Positions 1 through 7,259 are shown, numbered from the stretch's first letter. The stretch: 9,613 nucleotides of DNA from Planctomycetota bacterium (GCA_023150495.1 JAKLKT010000077.1:1-9613), one strand, 5' to 3'. Translations and numbers: made by a program. Notes: generated by a model from the letters alone, not told the origin.

Positions 1-728
1 CGCCCGACGAGGCCCGCGACCGCCGCCGCGACGACGCCGTCCGCGCGGTCCTTGAGCGCCGCGAGGAGGCACCGCAGGATCTCGCTCCCCGACGATTTCA
101 GGCGCGCGACGGCCGCGAGCGCCTGCGCACGGACCGCCGCGTCCTTGTCGGAGGTCGCCGCGAGTAGGGCGGCGCGCGCATCCTCCGGCGGCGGCTCGAT
201 CCACGAGAGCGCGAACGCCGCCGCATGCCGGCGGCCCGGGCTCCCGGTCCCGAGCAGCGGGACGAGCTTCGGCACGACTGCGCCGCCCCTCGTGGCAAGC
301 GCCCTCGCCACGGCCGCGCGGGCGCGCGGGTCCTTGTGGTCGAGCAGGTCAAGGAAGGCGCCGTCGAGGCCCGGATCGAGCGGCACGCTCGGCGCCTCCC
401 GGCTGCGCGCCTCGAGGAAGTCCTCCGCGCTCCAGCGAACCGGACCGTCGCGACCGCCGAGCGCCTTCACGACCTCGGGAAACGCGTAGGGCCCCATCGC
501 CCGGAGCGCTGCGTCGACCGCGTCCTCGAACGTCCGCCCCGGGACCCTCCACGCGGCCACGAGCGCGGGCACCGCCCGGCGCGCCGCGGGCCCCCACGCC
601 CCGACCTTGCGGACGTACTCGATCTCGCCGCGCCCGATCTCGCGGATCGCGCGGTCCAGCTCCGCCTCGCTGAACTCCTGCGCCCCCGCCTGCGCGGCGG
701 CGAGGAGAAGGACCCACACGCGCCGCAC
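1..728 (-). CDS. Exported HEAT-repeat protein, C-terminus cut by window edge
   Basis: An open frame of 242 codons runs from a GTG at 728 down to the left edge with no stop, so the C-terminus is missing. An in-frame TAG (740-738) lies just upstream, leaving GTG 728 or GTG 719 as the start; 728 gives the better signal peptide. Residues 1-16 begin MRRVWVLLLAAA, with an Arg pair, a hydrophobic core and a likely cleavage after AGA16 before QEF, so the protein is probably exported. Residues about 120-242 form helical pairs with the HEAT/Armadillo pattern (HKDPRARAAVARAL, SDKDAAVRAQALAAV, ALKDRADGVVAAAV), each with Asp before a basic residue and small residues packing the helices. Residues 18-110 are helical and less regular. 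HEAT scaffolds bind proteins, but no partner is visible here. It is divergent from the GNAT gene with a 24-bp gap. The repeat class and frame are secure; the role is unknown. Confidence 0.8.
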   Translation of the reverse strand, partial: MRRVWVLLLAAAQAGAQEFSEAELDRAIREIGRGEIEYVRKVGAWGPAARRAVPALVAAWRVPGRTFEDAVDAALRAMGPYAFPEVVKALGGRDGPVRWSAEDFLEARSREAPSVPLDPGLDGAFLDLLDHKDPRARAAVARALATRGGAVVPKLVPLLGTGSPGRRHAAAFALSWIEPPPEDARAALLAATSDKDAAVRAQALAAVARLKSSGSEILRCLLAALKDRADGVVAAAVAGLVG

Positions 729-734
729 GACGGA

Positions 735-740
735 AGTCTA
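735..740 (-). promoter_or_regulatory. Possible -10 box for the HEAT-repeat gene
   Basis: On the minus strand the hexamer TAGACT fits TAnnnT and lies 6 nt before the GTG start at 728. No Shine-Dalgarno is visible, so a leaderless transcript is possible. The match to TATAAT is only 4 of 6 and no -35 box is evident. The gap shared with the divergent GNAT gene is only 24 bp. Confidence 0.3.
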
Positions 741-744
741 GCAT
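739..744 (+). promoter_or_regulatory. Possible -10 box for the GNAT gene
   Basis: TAGCAT (4 of 6 to TATAAT, fitting TAnnnT) is followed by 8 nt and then the GTG start at 753. There is no Shine-Dalgarno between them, as expected for a leaderless mRNA. It overlaps the minus-strand candidate box of the divergent gene, so the two promoters, if real, would exclude one another. Weak evidence on its own. Confidence 0.3.
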
Positions 745-752
745 GGTGGACG

Positions 753-1265
753 GTGCGGCTCTCGACCGGGCGGCTCGACCTGACCGCGTGCACTCCCGCG
801 ATGGTGCGCGCGGACCTCGCGCTCGACCGCGCGGCGCTCGCGGCGCTGCTCGCGGCACGCGTGCCCGAGGCGTGGCCGCCCGACCTCTGGAGCGAGGCGG
901 CGCTCCGCCATCTGCTCATGTGGATGGCGAGCGAGCCCTCGGACGCGGGCTGGGGCGCGTGGTACGTGACGCGGCGCGACGAGCCGATGCTCGTCGGCAC
1001 GGTCGGACTCAAGGGCCGCCCGCGCGACGGCACCGCGGAGATCGGCTACACGTTCGTCGCGGAGGCGCACGGCAACGGATTCGCGACCGAGGCGGCGCGC
1101 GCGCTCGTGGAGTGGGCCTTCGCGCACCCGGAAGTGCGGCGCGTGTGCGCGCAGACGCAGCCGGACCACGGCCCGTCGCTCCGCGTGATGCAGCGCCTCG
1201 GCTTCTCCTACGCGGGGCCCGGGAGCGAGGGCGACACCGTCTGCTACCACGTCTACCGCGCCTGA
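753..1265 (+). CDS. GNAT-family N-acetyltransferase, RimJ/RimL-like
   Basis: Encodes 170 residues if GTG 753 is the start. That start gives the usual RimJ/RimL-type opening (STGRLDLTACTPAM); an ATG at 801 would remove the first strand. The GNAT fold is visible in order: strand 4 at 81-87 (VGTVGLKG), strand 5 at 96-101 (AEIGYTF), the acetyl-CoA pyrophosphate loop and helix at 103-114 (AEAHGNGFATEA), and the C-terminal helix with the usual PSLRVMQRLGF at 141-151. Such enzymes move an acetyl group from acetyl-CoA to an amine, often a protein N-terminus or a small molecule; the substrate cannot be read from sequence. Residues 17-70 form a helical insert that probably shapes the acceptor site. It is cytoplasmic, with no signal peptide. 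The upstream gene is divergent and the sdh operon begins 59 bp downstream on the same strand. The family call is firm. Confidence 0.88.
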   Translation: MRLSTGRLDLTACTPAMVRADLALDRAALAALLAARVPEAWPPDLWSEAALRHLLMWMASEPSDAGWGAWYVTRRDEPMLVGTVGLKGRPRDGTAEIGYTFVAEAHGNGFATEAARALVEWAFAHPEVRRVCAQTQPDHGPSLRVMQRLGFSYAGPGSEGDTVCYHVYRA

Positions 1266-1270
1266 AGAGA

Positions 1271-1285
1271 GGGGGCTCCGGGGGC
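1271..1285 (+). repeat. G-rich 15-mer repeat, copy 1
   Basis: GGGGGCTCCGGGGGC, a direct repeat of GGGGGC around TCC, starting 5 nt after the stop of the GNAT gene. Identical 15-mers occur at 4752-4766 and 8455-8469, also beside stop codons. It has no good stem and no T-run, so it is not a standard intrinsic terminator. Confidence 0.7.
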
Positions 1286-1310
1286 ACGCGCCGTAAGTGG
1301 ACTGCCGTGC

Positions 1311-1316
1311 CATGAT
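1311..1316 (+). promoter_or_regulatory. Possible -10 box of the sdhCAB operon
   Basis: CATGAT (4 of 6 to TATAAT) lies 8 nt before the sdhC ATG. No Shine-Dalgarno lies between them, the same arrangement seen before other leading genes in this window. No clear -35 box is visible. Promoter position is inferred only. Confidence 0.3.
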
Positions 1317-1324
1317 CGTCCCTG

Positions 1325-2005
1325 ATGAGCCGCGTCCGCACGCTCCTCCGCACCGCGGTCGGGCTCAAGTTCGTCGTCGCGGTGACCGGGCTCGTGCTGT
1401 TCGCGTGGGTCGCGATGCACATGCTCGGCAACCTGAAGACCTTCCTCGGGCCCGCGGAGATCGACGCGTACGCGGCCGGCCTGAAGACCCTCGGGGCGCC
1501 GTTCGTGCCGCACGGCTTCGCCCTCTGGGGCGTCCGGCTCCTCCTCCTCGCGTGCCTCGTCGCGCACGTCGGCTGCGCGGCGAAGCTGGTCGCCCGGAAC
1601 CGCGCCGCCCGCCCGATCCCCTACGCGCGCTACGTGCCCAGGGAGTCCACCTTCCCCGCGCGATTCATGCTCGTCTCCGGCGGGATCCTTCTCGTGTACG
1701 TCGTCCTCCACGTGCTCCACCTGACGACGGGCACGATCCTCGTGGACCCGTTCGTGGAGGGGAAGGTCTACGACAACCTCGCGCGCTCCTTCCGGAACGG
1801 CGCGGTCGCCCTCTTCTACGTCGGCGCGGTCGCGGTCCTCGCGCTGCACCTCTACCACGGCGTCTGGAGCCTCTTCCAGACGCTCGGCCTCGACAACCCC
1901 GACCGGAACCGGAAGCTCCGCGCGTTCGCCGCGATCTCGGCCATCGGCCTCTTCGCCGGCTTCGCAGCGGTCCCGCTCGCCTTCCTCGCGGGGACCCTCG
2001 AATGA
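1325..2005 (+). CDS. sdhC: Succinate:quinone oxidoreductase cytochrome b subunit, B-type
   Basis: This 226-aa protein is the membrane anchor of complex II. It binds heme b and passes electrons from the iron-sulfur subunit to quinone. Five hydrophobic helices are visible at about 13-34, 66-88, 114-135, 158-182 and 200-221, the fold of single-subunit (B-type) anchors. His32, His81, His129 or His132, and His175 or His178 lie within helices 1 to 4 where the family places the ligands of two hemes. The motif around His32 (VAMHMLGNLKTF) is typical of the family. No sdhD follows, as expected for this type. The ATG at 1325 suits the first helix; no Shine-Dalgarno precedes it. The TGA overlaps the sdhA ATG, so translation is probably coupled. 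B-type enzymes often use menaquinone, but the quinone cannot be told from sequence alone. Confidence 0.93.
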   Translation: MSRVRTLLRTAVGLKFVVAVTGLVLFAWVAMHMLGNLKTFLGPAEIDAYAAGLKTLGAPFVPHGFALWGVRLLLLACLVAHVGCAAKLVARNRAARPIPYARYVPRESTFPARFMLVSGGILLVYVVLHVLHLTTGTILVDPFVEGKVYDNLARSFRNGAVALFYVGAVAVLALHLYHGVWSLFQTLGLDNPDRNRKLRAFAAISAIGLFAGFAAVPLAFLAGTLE

Positions 2006-3915
2006 AGCTCGACGCCAAGGTTCCCCCGGGCCCCCTCCGCGAAAAGTGGGACGCCCACGTCGACTCGATCCGCCTCGTGGGGCCCCGCAACCGGCCCCGC
2101 TACAGCGTGATCGTCGTCGGCACCGGCCTCGCCGGCGCGGCGGCCGCCTCCTCGCTCGGCGCGCTCGGCTACCAGGTCGAGTGCTTCTGCTTCCAGGACA
2201 GCCCGCGCCGCGCCCACTCGATCGCCGCGCAGGGCGGGATCAACGCGTCGAAGGGCTACCGGAACGACGGCGACTCGGTGATGCGCCTCTTCACCGACAC
2301 GATCAAGGGCGGCGACTTCCGCGCCCGCGAGGCGAACGTCTACCGGCTCGCGCAGCTCTCGATGGGCATCATCGACCAGGCCGTCGCGCAGGGCGTGCCG
2401 TTCGCGCGCGAATACGGCGGGATGCTCGCGAACCGCTCGTTCGGCGGCGTGCTCGTCGAGCGCACCTTCTACTGCCGCGGCGAGACCGGGCAGCAGCTGC
2501 TGCTCGGCGCCACGTCGTCGCTCGCGAAGGAGATCCACGAGGGCCACGTGCGGATGCACCCGCGCACGGAGATCCTCGACATCGTGGTCGTGGACGGCCG
2601 CGCGCGCGGGATCGTCGTGCGCGACCTCGTGAGCGGCGCGATCTCGTCGTACGCCGCGGACGCCGTCGTGCTCGCGACCGGCGGCTACTGCAACGTCTTC
2701 TTCCTCTCGACGATGGCGAAGGGGTGCAACGTCACCGCGACCTACCGCGCGTGGCGTCGCGGCGCCGGCTTCGCCAACCCCTGCTTCACGCAGATCCATC
2801 CGACCGCGATCCCGGCGGGGAGCGAGCACCAGAGCAAGCTCACGCTCATGAGCGAGTCGCTCAGGAACGACGGCCGCGTCTGGGTGCCGCGGAAGCAGGG
2901 CGACAAGCGGCCGCCCGCCGAGATCCCCGAGGCGGAGCGCTACTACTTCCTCGAGGAGCGCTACCCGCGGTTCGGCAACCTCGTCCCCCGCGACGTCGCC
3001 GCGCGGAACGCGAAGGAGGTCTGCGACAAGGGGCTCGGCGTCGGCGCGACCGGCTACGGCGTCTACCTCGACTTCCGCGACGCGATCCAGCGGCTCGGCG
3101 TCAAGGTCATCGAGGCCCGCTACCACAACCTCTTCGAGATGTACGAGCGGATCACGAACGAGGATCCGCGCAAGGCGCCGATGCGGATCTACCCCGCGCC
3201 GCACTACGCGATGGGCGGCCTCTGGGTGGACTACAACCTGATGACCACGATCCCGGGCCTCTACGCCATCGGCGAGGCGAACTTCTCCGACCACGGCGCG
3301 AACCGGCTCGGCGCGAGCGCCCTGATGCAGGCGCTGGCGGACGGCTACTTCATCCTCCCCGTGACGATCGCGGACTACCTCTCGCGCAACCCGTCGGGCG
3401 AGGTGAAGGCGGACCACGCGGAGTTCAAGCGCGCGGAGGCGGAGGTGCGCGAGCGGACGAAGCGCCTGCTCTCCGTCAACGGCAAGCGCACGGTCCTCTC
3501 GTTCCACCGGGAGCTCGGCCAGCTCATGCTCGACAAGTGCGGGATCACGCGCAGCCGCGACGGCCTCGAGGAGGCCCTGCGGAAGATCCCCGAGCTTCGC
3601 GCGCAGTTCTGGCGCGACGTGAAGGTCCCCGGCGGCGAGGGTGAGCTCAACCAGTCGCTCGAGCACGCGGGCCGCGTCGCGGACCTCCTCGACTTCGCGG
3701 AGCTCATGTGCCTCGACGCGCTCACGCGCGAGGAGTCCTGCGGCTGCCACTTCCGCGAGGAGCACCAGACCGAGGAGGGCGAGACGAAGCGCGACGACGA
3801 GCGCTTCGCGAACGTCTCGGTGTGGGAGTACCAGGAGGGCGCGCGGCCGCGCCTCCACCAGGAGCCGCTCGCGTTCGAGGCCGTGCACCTCGCGCAAAGG
3901 AACTACAAGACGTGA
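2002..3915 (+). CDS. sdhA: Succinate dehydrogenase/fumarate reductase flavoprotein subunit
   Basis: The 637-residue catalytic subunit oxidises succinate to fumarate with covalent FAD (or runs the reverse), on the cytoplasmic face. An N-terminal extension of about 33 residues precedes the FAD dinucleotide fold (SVIVVGTGLAGAAAASSLG, 35-53). His72 in AHSIAAQGGINA is the expected covalent flavin site. Substrate and capping residues follow: QIHPT (264-268), PRDVAAR with Arg330 as the likely proton-shuttling arginine, HYAMGG (401-406), and the FAD-binding segment GEANFSDHGANRLGAS (424-439). The C-terminal helical domain ends near 637, normal for B-type flavoproteins. The phrase SKLTLMSESLRNDGRVWVP (278-296) is characteristic of that group. 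The ATG sits in an ATGA overlap with sdhC; the in-frame open region continues upstream but is the sdhC shadow frame. All key residues are present. Confidence 0.97.
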   Translation: MKLDAKVPPGPLREKWDAHVDSIRLVGPRNRPRYSVIVVGTGLAGAAAASSLGALGYQVECFCFQDSPRRAHSIAAQGGINASKGYRNDGDSVMRLFTDTIKGGDFRAREANVYRLAQLSMGIIDQAVAQGVPFAREYGGMLANRSFGGVLVERTFYCRGETGQQLLLGATSSLAKEIHEGHVRMHPRTEILDIVVVDGRARGIVVRDLVSGAISSYAADAVVLATGGYCNVFFLSTMAKGCNVTATYRAWRRGAGFANPCFTQIHPTAIPAGSEHQSKLTLMSESLRNDGRVWVPRKQGDKRPPAEIPEAERYYFLEERYPRFGNLVPRDVAARNAKEVCDKGLGVGATGYGVYLDFRDAIQRLGVKVIEARYHNLFEMYERITNEDPRKAPMRIYPAPHYAMGGLWVDYNLMTTIPGLYAIGEANFSDHGANRLGASALMQALADGYFILPVTIADYLSRNPSGEVKADHAEFKRAEAEVRERTKRLLSVNGKRTVLSFHRELGQLMLDKCGITRSRDGLEEALRKIPELRAQFWRDVKVPGGEGELNQSLEHAGRVADLLDFAELMCLDALTREESCGCHFREEHQTEEGETKRDDERFANVSVWEYQEGARPRLHQEPLAFEAVHLAQRNYKT

Positions 3916-3920
3916 CCGGG

Positions 3921-3948
3921 TTCCCCCGCCTCCCCCGTTTCCCCGTCC
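3921..3948 (+). other. C-rich, G-poor tract between sdhA and sdhB
   Basis: A 28-nt pyrimidine run follows the sdhA stop, with two C5 tracts and one C4 tract and only three G. The complement carries three G-runs of four or five. In RNA such C-rich, G-poor stretches are the type of site Rho binds; in DNA the complement could form a G-quadruplex-like structure. It ends directly before the sdhB Shine-Dalgarno. Function is inferred only. Confidence 0.35.
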
Positions 3949-3954
3949 GGAGGG
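3949..3954 (+). promoter_or_regulatory. Strong Shine-Dalgarno deciding the sdhB start
   Basis: GGAGGG ends 7 nt before GTG 3962. It is among the best ribosome-binding sites in the window and fixes the sdhB start at the GTG rather than at any upstream in-frame codon. The first gene of this operon lacks one. Confidence 0.8.
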
Positions 3955-3961
3955 CCTGCCG

Positions 3962-4738
3962 GTGAAGTTCATCCTGCGCATCTGGCGGCAGGACCACGCG
4001 AAGGGCGCGGGCGCCTTCGTCCGCCACGAGATCGACGGCATCAGCGGCGATCTCTCCTTCCTCGAGATGCTCGACCTGCTGAACGAGCAGCTCACGGTCA
4101 GGGGCGAGGCGCCGGTCGCGTTCGACTCCGACTGCCGCGAGGGCGTGTGCGGCATGTGTTCGCTCGTGATCAACGGGCGGCCGCACGGGCCGAACGCGCT
4201 CACGACCACGTGCCAGCTCTACATGCGCCACTTCCGCGACGGCGACGAGATCACGATCGAGCCGTGGCGCGCGCGGGCCTTCCCCGTGCTCAGGGATCTC
4301 GTCGTCGACCGCACGGCGTTCGACCGGATCCTCGAGGCGGGCGGCTACGTGAGCGTGCACTCGGGACCGAAGCCCGATCCGAACTCGATGCCCGTCGAGC
4401 CCGAGGTGGCCGAGGAGGCGCTCGACGCCGCGACCTGCATCGGCTGCGGCGCGTGCGTGGCCGCGTGCCCGAACGGCGCGGCGATGCTCTTCACGGCCGC
4501 GAAGGTCTCGCACCTGGGCCTCCTGCCGCAGGGCCAGCCGGAGCGCTACGTGCGCGTCACGCGGATGGTCGAGCAGATGGAGGCGGAGGGCTTCGGCGGC
4601 TGCACGAACCTCGGCGAGTGCGAGGGCGCGTGCCCGAAGGGCATCTCGATCAAGTTCATCGGGCGGATGAACCGCGACTACTACCGCTCGGTGCTCAAGG
4701 AGCCGATCGATCGCCGCGGGCGGATGGGCGCGCAGTAG
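3962..4738 (+). CDS. sdhB: Succinate dehydrogenase iron-sulfur subunit
   Basis: This 258-residue subunit carries electrons from SdhA flavin to the membrane heme and quinone through three iron-sulfur clusters. The N-terminal ferredoxin domain binds [2Fe-2S] by Cys58, Cys63, Cys66 (CREGVCGMC) and Cys84. The C-terminal domain has CIGCGACVAACP (Cys159, 162, 165, 169) and Cys214, Cys220, Cys224 (CTNLGECEGACP), the ligand set for [4Fe-4S] and [3Fe-4S] clusters. The start is GTG, chosen because GGAGGG lies 7 nt upstream and the protein begins with the usual first strand (KFILRIWRQ). Its length and the loop at 70-77 (INGRPHGP) are typical of B-type enzymes. The gene is last in sdhCAB, 46 bp after sdhA. 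The C-terminal tail (250-258) is short and basic. The call is secure. Confidence 0.97.
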   Translation: MKFILRIWRQDHAKGAGAFVRHEIDGISGDLSFLEMLDLLNEQLTVRGEAPVAFDSDCREGVCGMCSLVINGRPHGPNALTTTCQLYMRHFRDGDEITIEPWRARAFPVLRDLVVDRTAFDRILEAGGYVSVHSGPKPDPNSMPVEPEVAEEALDAATCIGCGACVAACPNGAAMLFTAAKVSHLGLLPQGQPERYVRVTRMVEQMEAEGFGGCTNLGECEGACPKGISIKFIGRMNRDYYRSVLKEPIDRRGRMGAQ

Positions 4739-4751
4739 GCGCCCAAAGGGA

Positions 4752-4766
4752 GGGGGCTCCGGGGGC
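4752..4766 (+). repeat. G-rich 15-mer repeat, copy 2
   Basis: An exact copy of GGGGGCTCCGGGGGC, beginning 13 nt after the sdhB stop. With the preceding GGGA it gives three nearby G-tracts and a small GGAG/CTCC stem. It runs directly into the palindromic element that starts at 4768. No T-run follows, so it is not a clear terminator. Confidence 0.7.
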
Positions 4767-4767
4767 C

Positions 4768-4827
4768 CGAAATGCGGCACGCGTGCCGCACCGGCCCGCC
4801 ATAACCTCTTACTCCGAAACGACTTAC
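4768..4827 (-). repeat. Bipartite palindromic intergenic element, copy A
   Basis: It lies between the convergent sdhB and pgi genes. It contains a perfect 18-bp palindrome, TGCGGCACGCGTGCCGCA (4773-4790), then 27 bp, then AACGACTTAC (4818-4827). Read on the minus strand it is GTAAGTCGTT, 27 bp, palindrome, then TTTCG, beginning 14 nt after the pgi stop. A second, less exact box (AACCTCTTAC) lies inside the gap at 4803-4812. Copy B at 7279-7335 shares the palindrome arms, the flanking CGAAA and ACC, and the exact 27-bp spacing, while the gap differs. It may be a terminator hairpin for pgi, an operator for a dimeric regulator, or a sigma-54-like site (GG-N10-GC). The strand given is that of the upstream gene. 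Confidence 0.7.
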
Positions 4828-4841
4828 ACAGCCAAGGTGGC

Positions 4842-6455
4842 TCAAAAGATCCGGTTCCGGTAGCGGCGGATCAGGGCGTTGGTCGAGCTGTCGTGCGCGA
4901 GGCGCGGCTCGGACTCCGCACGCAGCTCCGCGTGGATCCGCGTCGCGAGCACCTTGCCGAGCTCCACGCCGTACTGGTCGAAGGAGTTCACGTCCCAGAT
5001 CACGCCCTGCGTGAAGACGCTGTGCTCGTAGAACGCGACGAGCGACCCGAGGACCGCCGGCGTGAGCTTCTCCGCGAGGATCGTGTTCGACGGCCGGTTG
5101 CCCGGGAACGTCTTGTGCGGGACGAGCGCCTCCCCCACCCCCTCCGCACGCACCTCCGCCTCCCCCTTCCCGAACGCGAGCGCCTCGCCCTGCGCGAAGA
5201 GGTTCGCCATGAGCAGGTCGTGGTGCTCGGGCAGCGGGTTCAGCGACGTGCAGAACCCGAGGAAGTCGCACGGGACGAGCCGCGTCCCCTGGTGCAGCAG
5301 CTGGAAGAACGAGTGCTGCCCGTTCGTGCCCGGCTCGCCCCAGAGGATCTGCGCCGTCTCGTGCCCGACCTCCGCGCCGCCGCGCGTCACGCGCTTGCCG
5401 TTCGACTCCATCGAGAGCTGCTGGAGGTAGGCCGGGAAGCGGCGCAGGTACTGGTCGTACGGCAGCACGGCGAGCGAGTGCGCGCCGAGGAAGTTCGCGT
5501 TCCACACGCAGAGGAGCGCGTGGAGCGCCGGCAGGTTCCGCTCGAAGGGCGCGCTCCGGAAGTGCTCGTCCATCGCGTGGAACCCGCCGAGCATCGCGCG
5601 GAACGCCTCCGGCCCGATCGCGATCATCGTCGACAGGCCGATCGCGGAGTCCATCGAGTAGCGGCCGCCGACCCAGTCCCAGAACCCGAACATGTTCTCG
5701 GTGTCGATCCCGAACTTCTCGACCTCCGCCGCGTTCGTGGAGACCGCCACGAAGTGCCTGCCGACCGCGGCGTCGTCGCGCAGGCGCCCGACGAGCCACG
5801 CACGCGCCGTGCGCGCGTTCGTGAGCGTCTCGACGGTCGTGAAGGTCTTGCTCGACACGACGAAGAGCGTCGTCTCGGGATCGAGGTCGCGCACCGCCTC
5901 GGCGAGGTCGGTGCCGTCCACGTTGCTCACGAAGCGGAAGCCGATGTCGCGCGTCGCGTAGTGCCGGAGCGCGTCGTAGGCCATCGCGGGGCCGAGGTCC
6001 GACCCTCCGATGCCGAGGTTCACGACGGCGCGAACGGGCTTCCCCGTATGCCCGCGCCATGCGCCGTCCCGCACCGCGGCGGCGAACCGCGCCATCCGGT
6101 CGAGGGTCGCGTGGACGTCCGGCACGACGTCGCGTCCGTCGACGACGATCCGCGCTTCCCGCGGCGCCCGGAGCGCCACGTGGAGCACGGCGCGGCCCTC
6201 GGTCAAGTTGATCCGCTCGCCCCGGAACATCGCCTCGATGCGCTCGTTGAGCCCGCACTCGCGGGCGAGCGCGGCGAGGAGCCGCAGCGTCTCCCCCGTG
6301 ACCCGCTGCTTGCTGTAGTCGAGGTAGAGCCCCGCGGCCTCGGCGGCGAAACGCTCGCCGCGGCGCGGATCCTCCGCGAAGAGGTCGCGAAGAAGCGCCC
6401 CGCCGACCTTCCCGTGGTGGGCGGAGAGCGCGTGGTAGGCAGGCCGCACGGTCAC
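4842..6455 (-). CDS. pgi: Glucose-6-phosphate isomerase
   Basis: This 537-residue cytoplasmic enzyme interconverts glucose 6-phosphate and fructose 6-phosphate in glycolysis and gluconeogenesis. Both family signatures are present: DWVGGRYSMDSAIG (260-273) and FDQYGVELGK (492-501). The phosphate-binding region NLGIGGSDLGP (146-156) and SSKTFTTVET (201-210) are intact. Catalytic residues expected from the family are Glu350 (SMESNGK), His381 (GTNGQHSF) and Lys501. Its length is near that of the long bacterial enzymes (E. coli about 549). The start is GTG at 6455, which gives the normal N-terminus; no Shine-Dalgarno is present, but a TATACT box lies 8 nt upstream, so the mRNA may be leaderless. 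It is convergent with sdhB and downstream of the methyltransferase gene, separated by 70 bp that hold its promoter. The function call is secure. Confidence 0.97.
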   Translation of the reverse strand: MTVRPAYHALSAHHGKVGGALLRDLFAEDPRRGERFAAEAAGLYLDYSKQRVTGETLRLLAALARECGLNERIEAMFRGERINLTEGRAVLHVALRAPREARIVVDGRDVVPDVHATLDRMARFAAAVRDGAWRGHTGKPVRAVVNLGIGGSDLGPAMAYDALRHYATRDIGFRFVSNVDGTDLAEAVRDLDPETTLFVVSSKTFTTVETLTNARTARAWLVGRLRDDAAVGRHFVAVSTNAAEVEKFGIDTENMFGFWDWVGGRYSMDSAIGLSTMIAIGPEAFRAMLGGFHAMDEHFRSAPFERNLPALHALLCVWNANFLGAHSLAVLPYDQYLRRFPAYLQQLSMESNGKRVTRGGAEVGHETAQILWGEPGTNGQHSFFQLLHQGTRLVPCDFLGFCTSLNPLPEHHDLLMANLFAQGEALAFGKGEAEVRAEGVGEALVPHKTFPGNRPSNTILAEKLTPAVLGSLVAFYEHSVFTQGVIWDVNSFDQYGVELGKVLATRIHAELRAESEPRLAHDSSTNALIRRYRNRIF

Positions 6456-6463
6456 GGCGACGC

Positions 6464-6469
6464 AGTATA
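6464..6469 (-). promoter_or_regulatory. Probable -10 box of pgi
   Basis: On the minus strand TATACT (5 of 6 to TATAAT) lies 8 nt before the pgi GTG. Transcription from it would begin at or next to the start codon. A TTGGCG (6495-6490) lies 20 bp further up, longer than the usual -35 spacing, so it may not be used. No ribosome-binding site intervenes. Confidence 0.55.
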
Positions 6470-6525
6470 CCGGGAGGGGGTTCCGCCTTCGCCAAGGCTC
6501 CGGCGGACGGGCCGGGAGCAGCCGG

Positions 6526-7254
6526 TCAGGGTTTCACGCCCAGCCACAGCTCGCGGCCCGCGCCGGGAGGGAACGACGAGTGGAGGTAGGGGGATGTCGT
6601 CAGGTGAAAGCCCGCGTCCTCGAACGCCCGCACCCACGTCGCGCGCGGGAAGAGGCCGAGGGTGTGCCGGTCGTGCGCCGCGCGCGTGCGCGCGCCCTCG
6701 CGCAGGAGGAACGCGTACGCGGCCACGATCGTCGTGTCCGAGGCGTCGGGGTCGTAGTGCCAGACGAGGTAGCGGAGCGCGCGGCCCTCCCCGTCGTGGC
6801 CGCCATGCGACGTCGACGGCTTCCACGTCTCCTTCACGTCGTCGGGCACGAAGAGCGCGACGCCGCCCGGCCGCAGGTGCGCGAACGCGGTCGCGACCGT
6901 CGCGCGCAGGTCGCGCTCGCGCGTCAGGTACATGACCGCGTCGTGGACGAAGACGGCGTCGAAAGTGCGGCCGAGCCGGAGCGTGCGCATGTCGCCCGGC
7001 GCGTGCTCGCACTCCGGGTTGAGCGCGCGGCTCACGTCGAGCATGCCCGGCGACAGGTCGGTGAGCGTCATCTCGAACCGCGCCTTCAGGTGGCTCGCGT
7101 TGTTCCCGCCCCCGCAGCCGAGCTCGAGCACGCGGCGCACGGGCCCCCGCGCCCCCCCGACCATCGCCTCCGCGGCGATCGCCGCCTCCTCGGCGTAGCT
7201 CGAGGGCGAGGAGACGAGCGGCCACCACGCCGCGAGGTCCCTGTAGAGCCTCAT
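6526..7254 (-). CDS. Class I SAM-dependent methyltransferase
   Basis: The protein has 242 residues. Residues 42-51 (VLELGCGGGN) form motif I, which holds S-adenosylmethionine. DLSPGM (66-71) is the acidic end of strand 2 that binds the ribose. GDMRTLRLGRTFDAVFVHDAVMYL (87-110) carries motifs II and III, and LRPGG (127-131) motif IV, the order of the Methyltransf_25/11 group. Residues 140-242 hold an added mixed sheet that probably shapes the acceptor site. It is cytoplasmic; the acceptor is unknown. The ATG at 7254 is chosen because AGGAG sits 5 nt upstream; an in-frame ATG at 7299 would translate the intergenic palindrome and is rejected. Palindromic element copy B lies just upstream and may control it. 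The neighbours give no hint of the substrate. Confidence 0.85.
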   Translation of the reverse strand: MRLYRDLAAWWPLVSSPSSYAEEAAIAAEAMVGGARGPVRRVLELGCGGGNNASHLKARFEMTLTDLSPGMLDVSRALNPECEHAPGDMRTLRLGRTFDAVFVHDAVMYLTRERDLRATVATAFAHLRPGGVALFVPDDVKETWKPSTSHGGHDGEGRALRYLVWHYDPDASDTTIVAAYAFLLREGARTRAAHDRHTLGLFPRATWVRAFEDAGFHLTTSPYLHSSFPPGAGRELWLGVKP

Positions 7255-7259
7255 GCCCT

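Noticed and set aside
225..752. Upstream in-frame extension of the GNAT protein to 225
   Set aside because: It overlaps the divergent HEAT-repeat gene and reads as Arg-rich shadow sequence; the GNAT fold begins naturally at GTG 753.
1293..1316. Possible third copy of the bipartite element (GTAAGT near 1293)
   Set aside because: Only six bases match and no TGCGGCA/TGCCGCA palindrome follows at the expected distance.
1297..2001. Upstream in-frame extension of SdhA to 1297
   Set aside because: That stretch is the sdhC gene in another frame and translates to Arg/Pro-rich sequence; the ATGA overlap gives the expected SdhA start.
1852..4209. Minus-strand open frame of 785 codons opposite sdhA
   Set aside because: The plus strand encodes SdhA and parts of SdhC and SdhB with all active-site residues; the antisense product has no recognisable motif and a biased composition.
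4831..4843. Small AGCCA/TGGCT stem just after the pgi stop
   Set aside because: Five base pairs with a 3-nt loop and no T-run; too weak to call.
4681..6495. Second minus-strand open frame of 604 codons overlapping pgi
   Set aside because: It is a shifted-frame shadow of pgi, rich in Arg and Gly. The pgi frame holds both family signatures.
6483..6506. Hairpin between the methyltransferase stop and pgi (GCCTT/AAGGC, with an alternative CCGCC/GGCGG)
   Set aside because: Stems are only 5 bp, compete with each other and lack a T-run, so I do not call a terminator.
4893..6935. Plus-strand open frame of 680 codons opposite pgi
   Set aside because: Antisense shadow with Arg/Glu/Val-rich composition and no domain.
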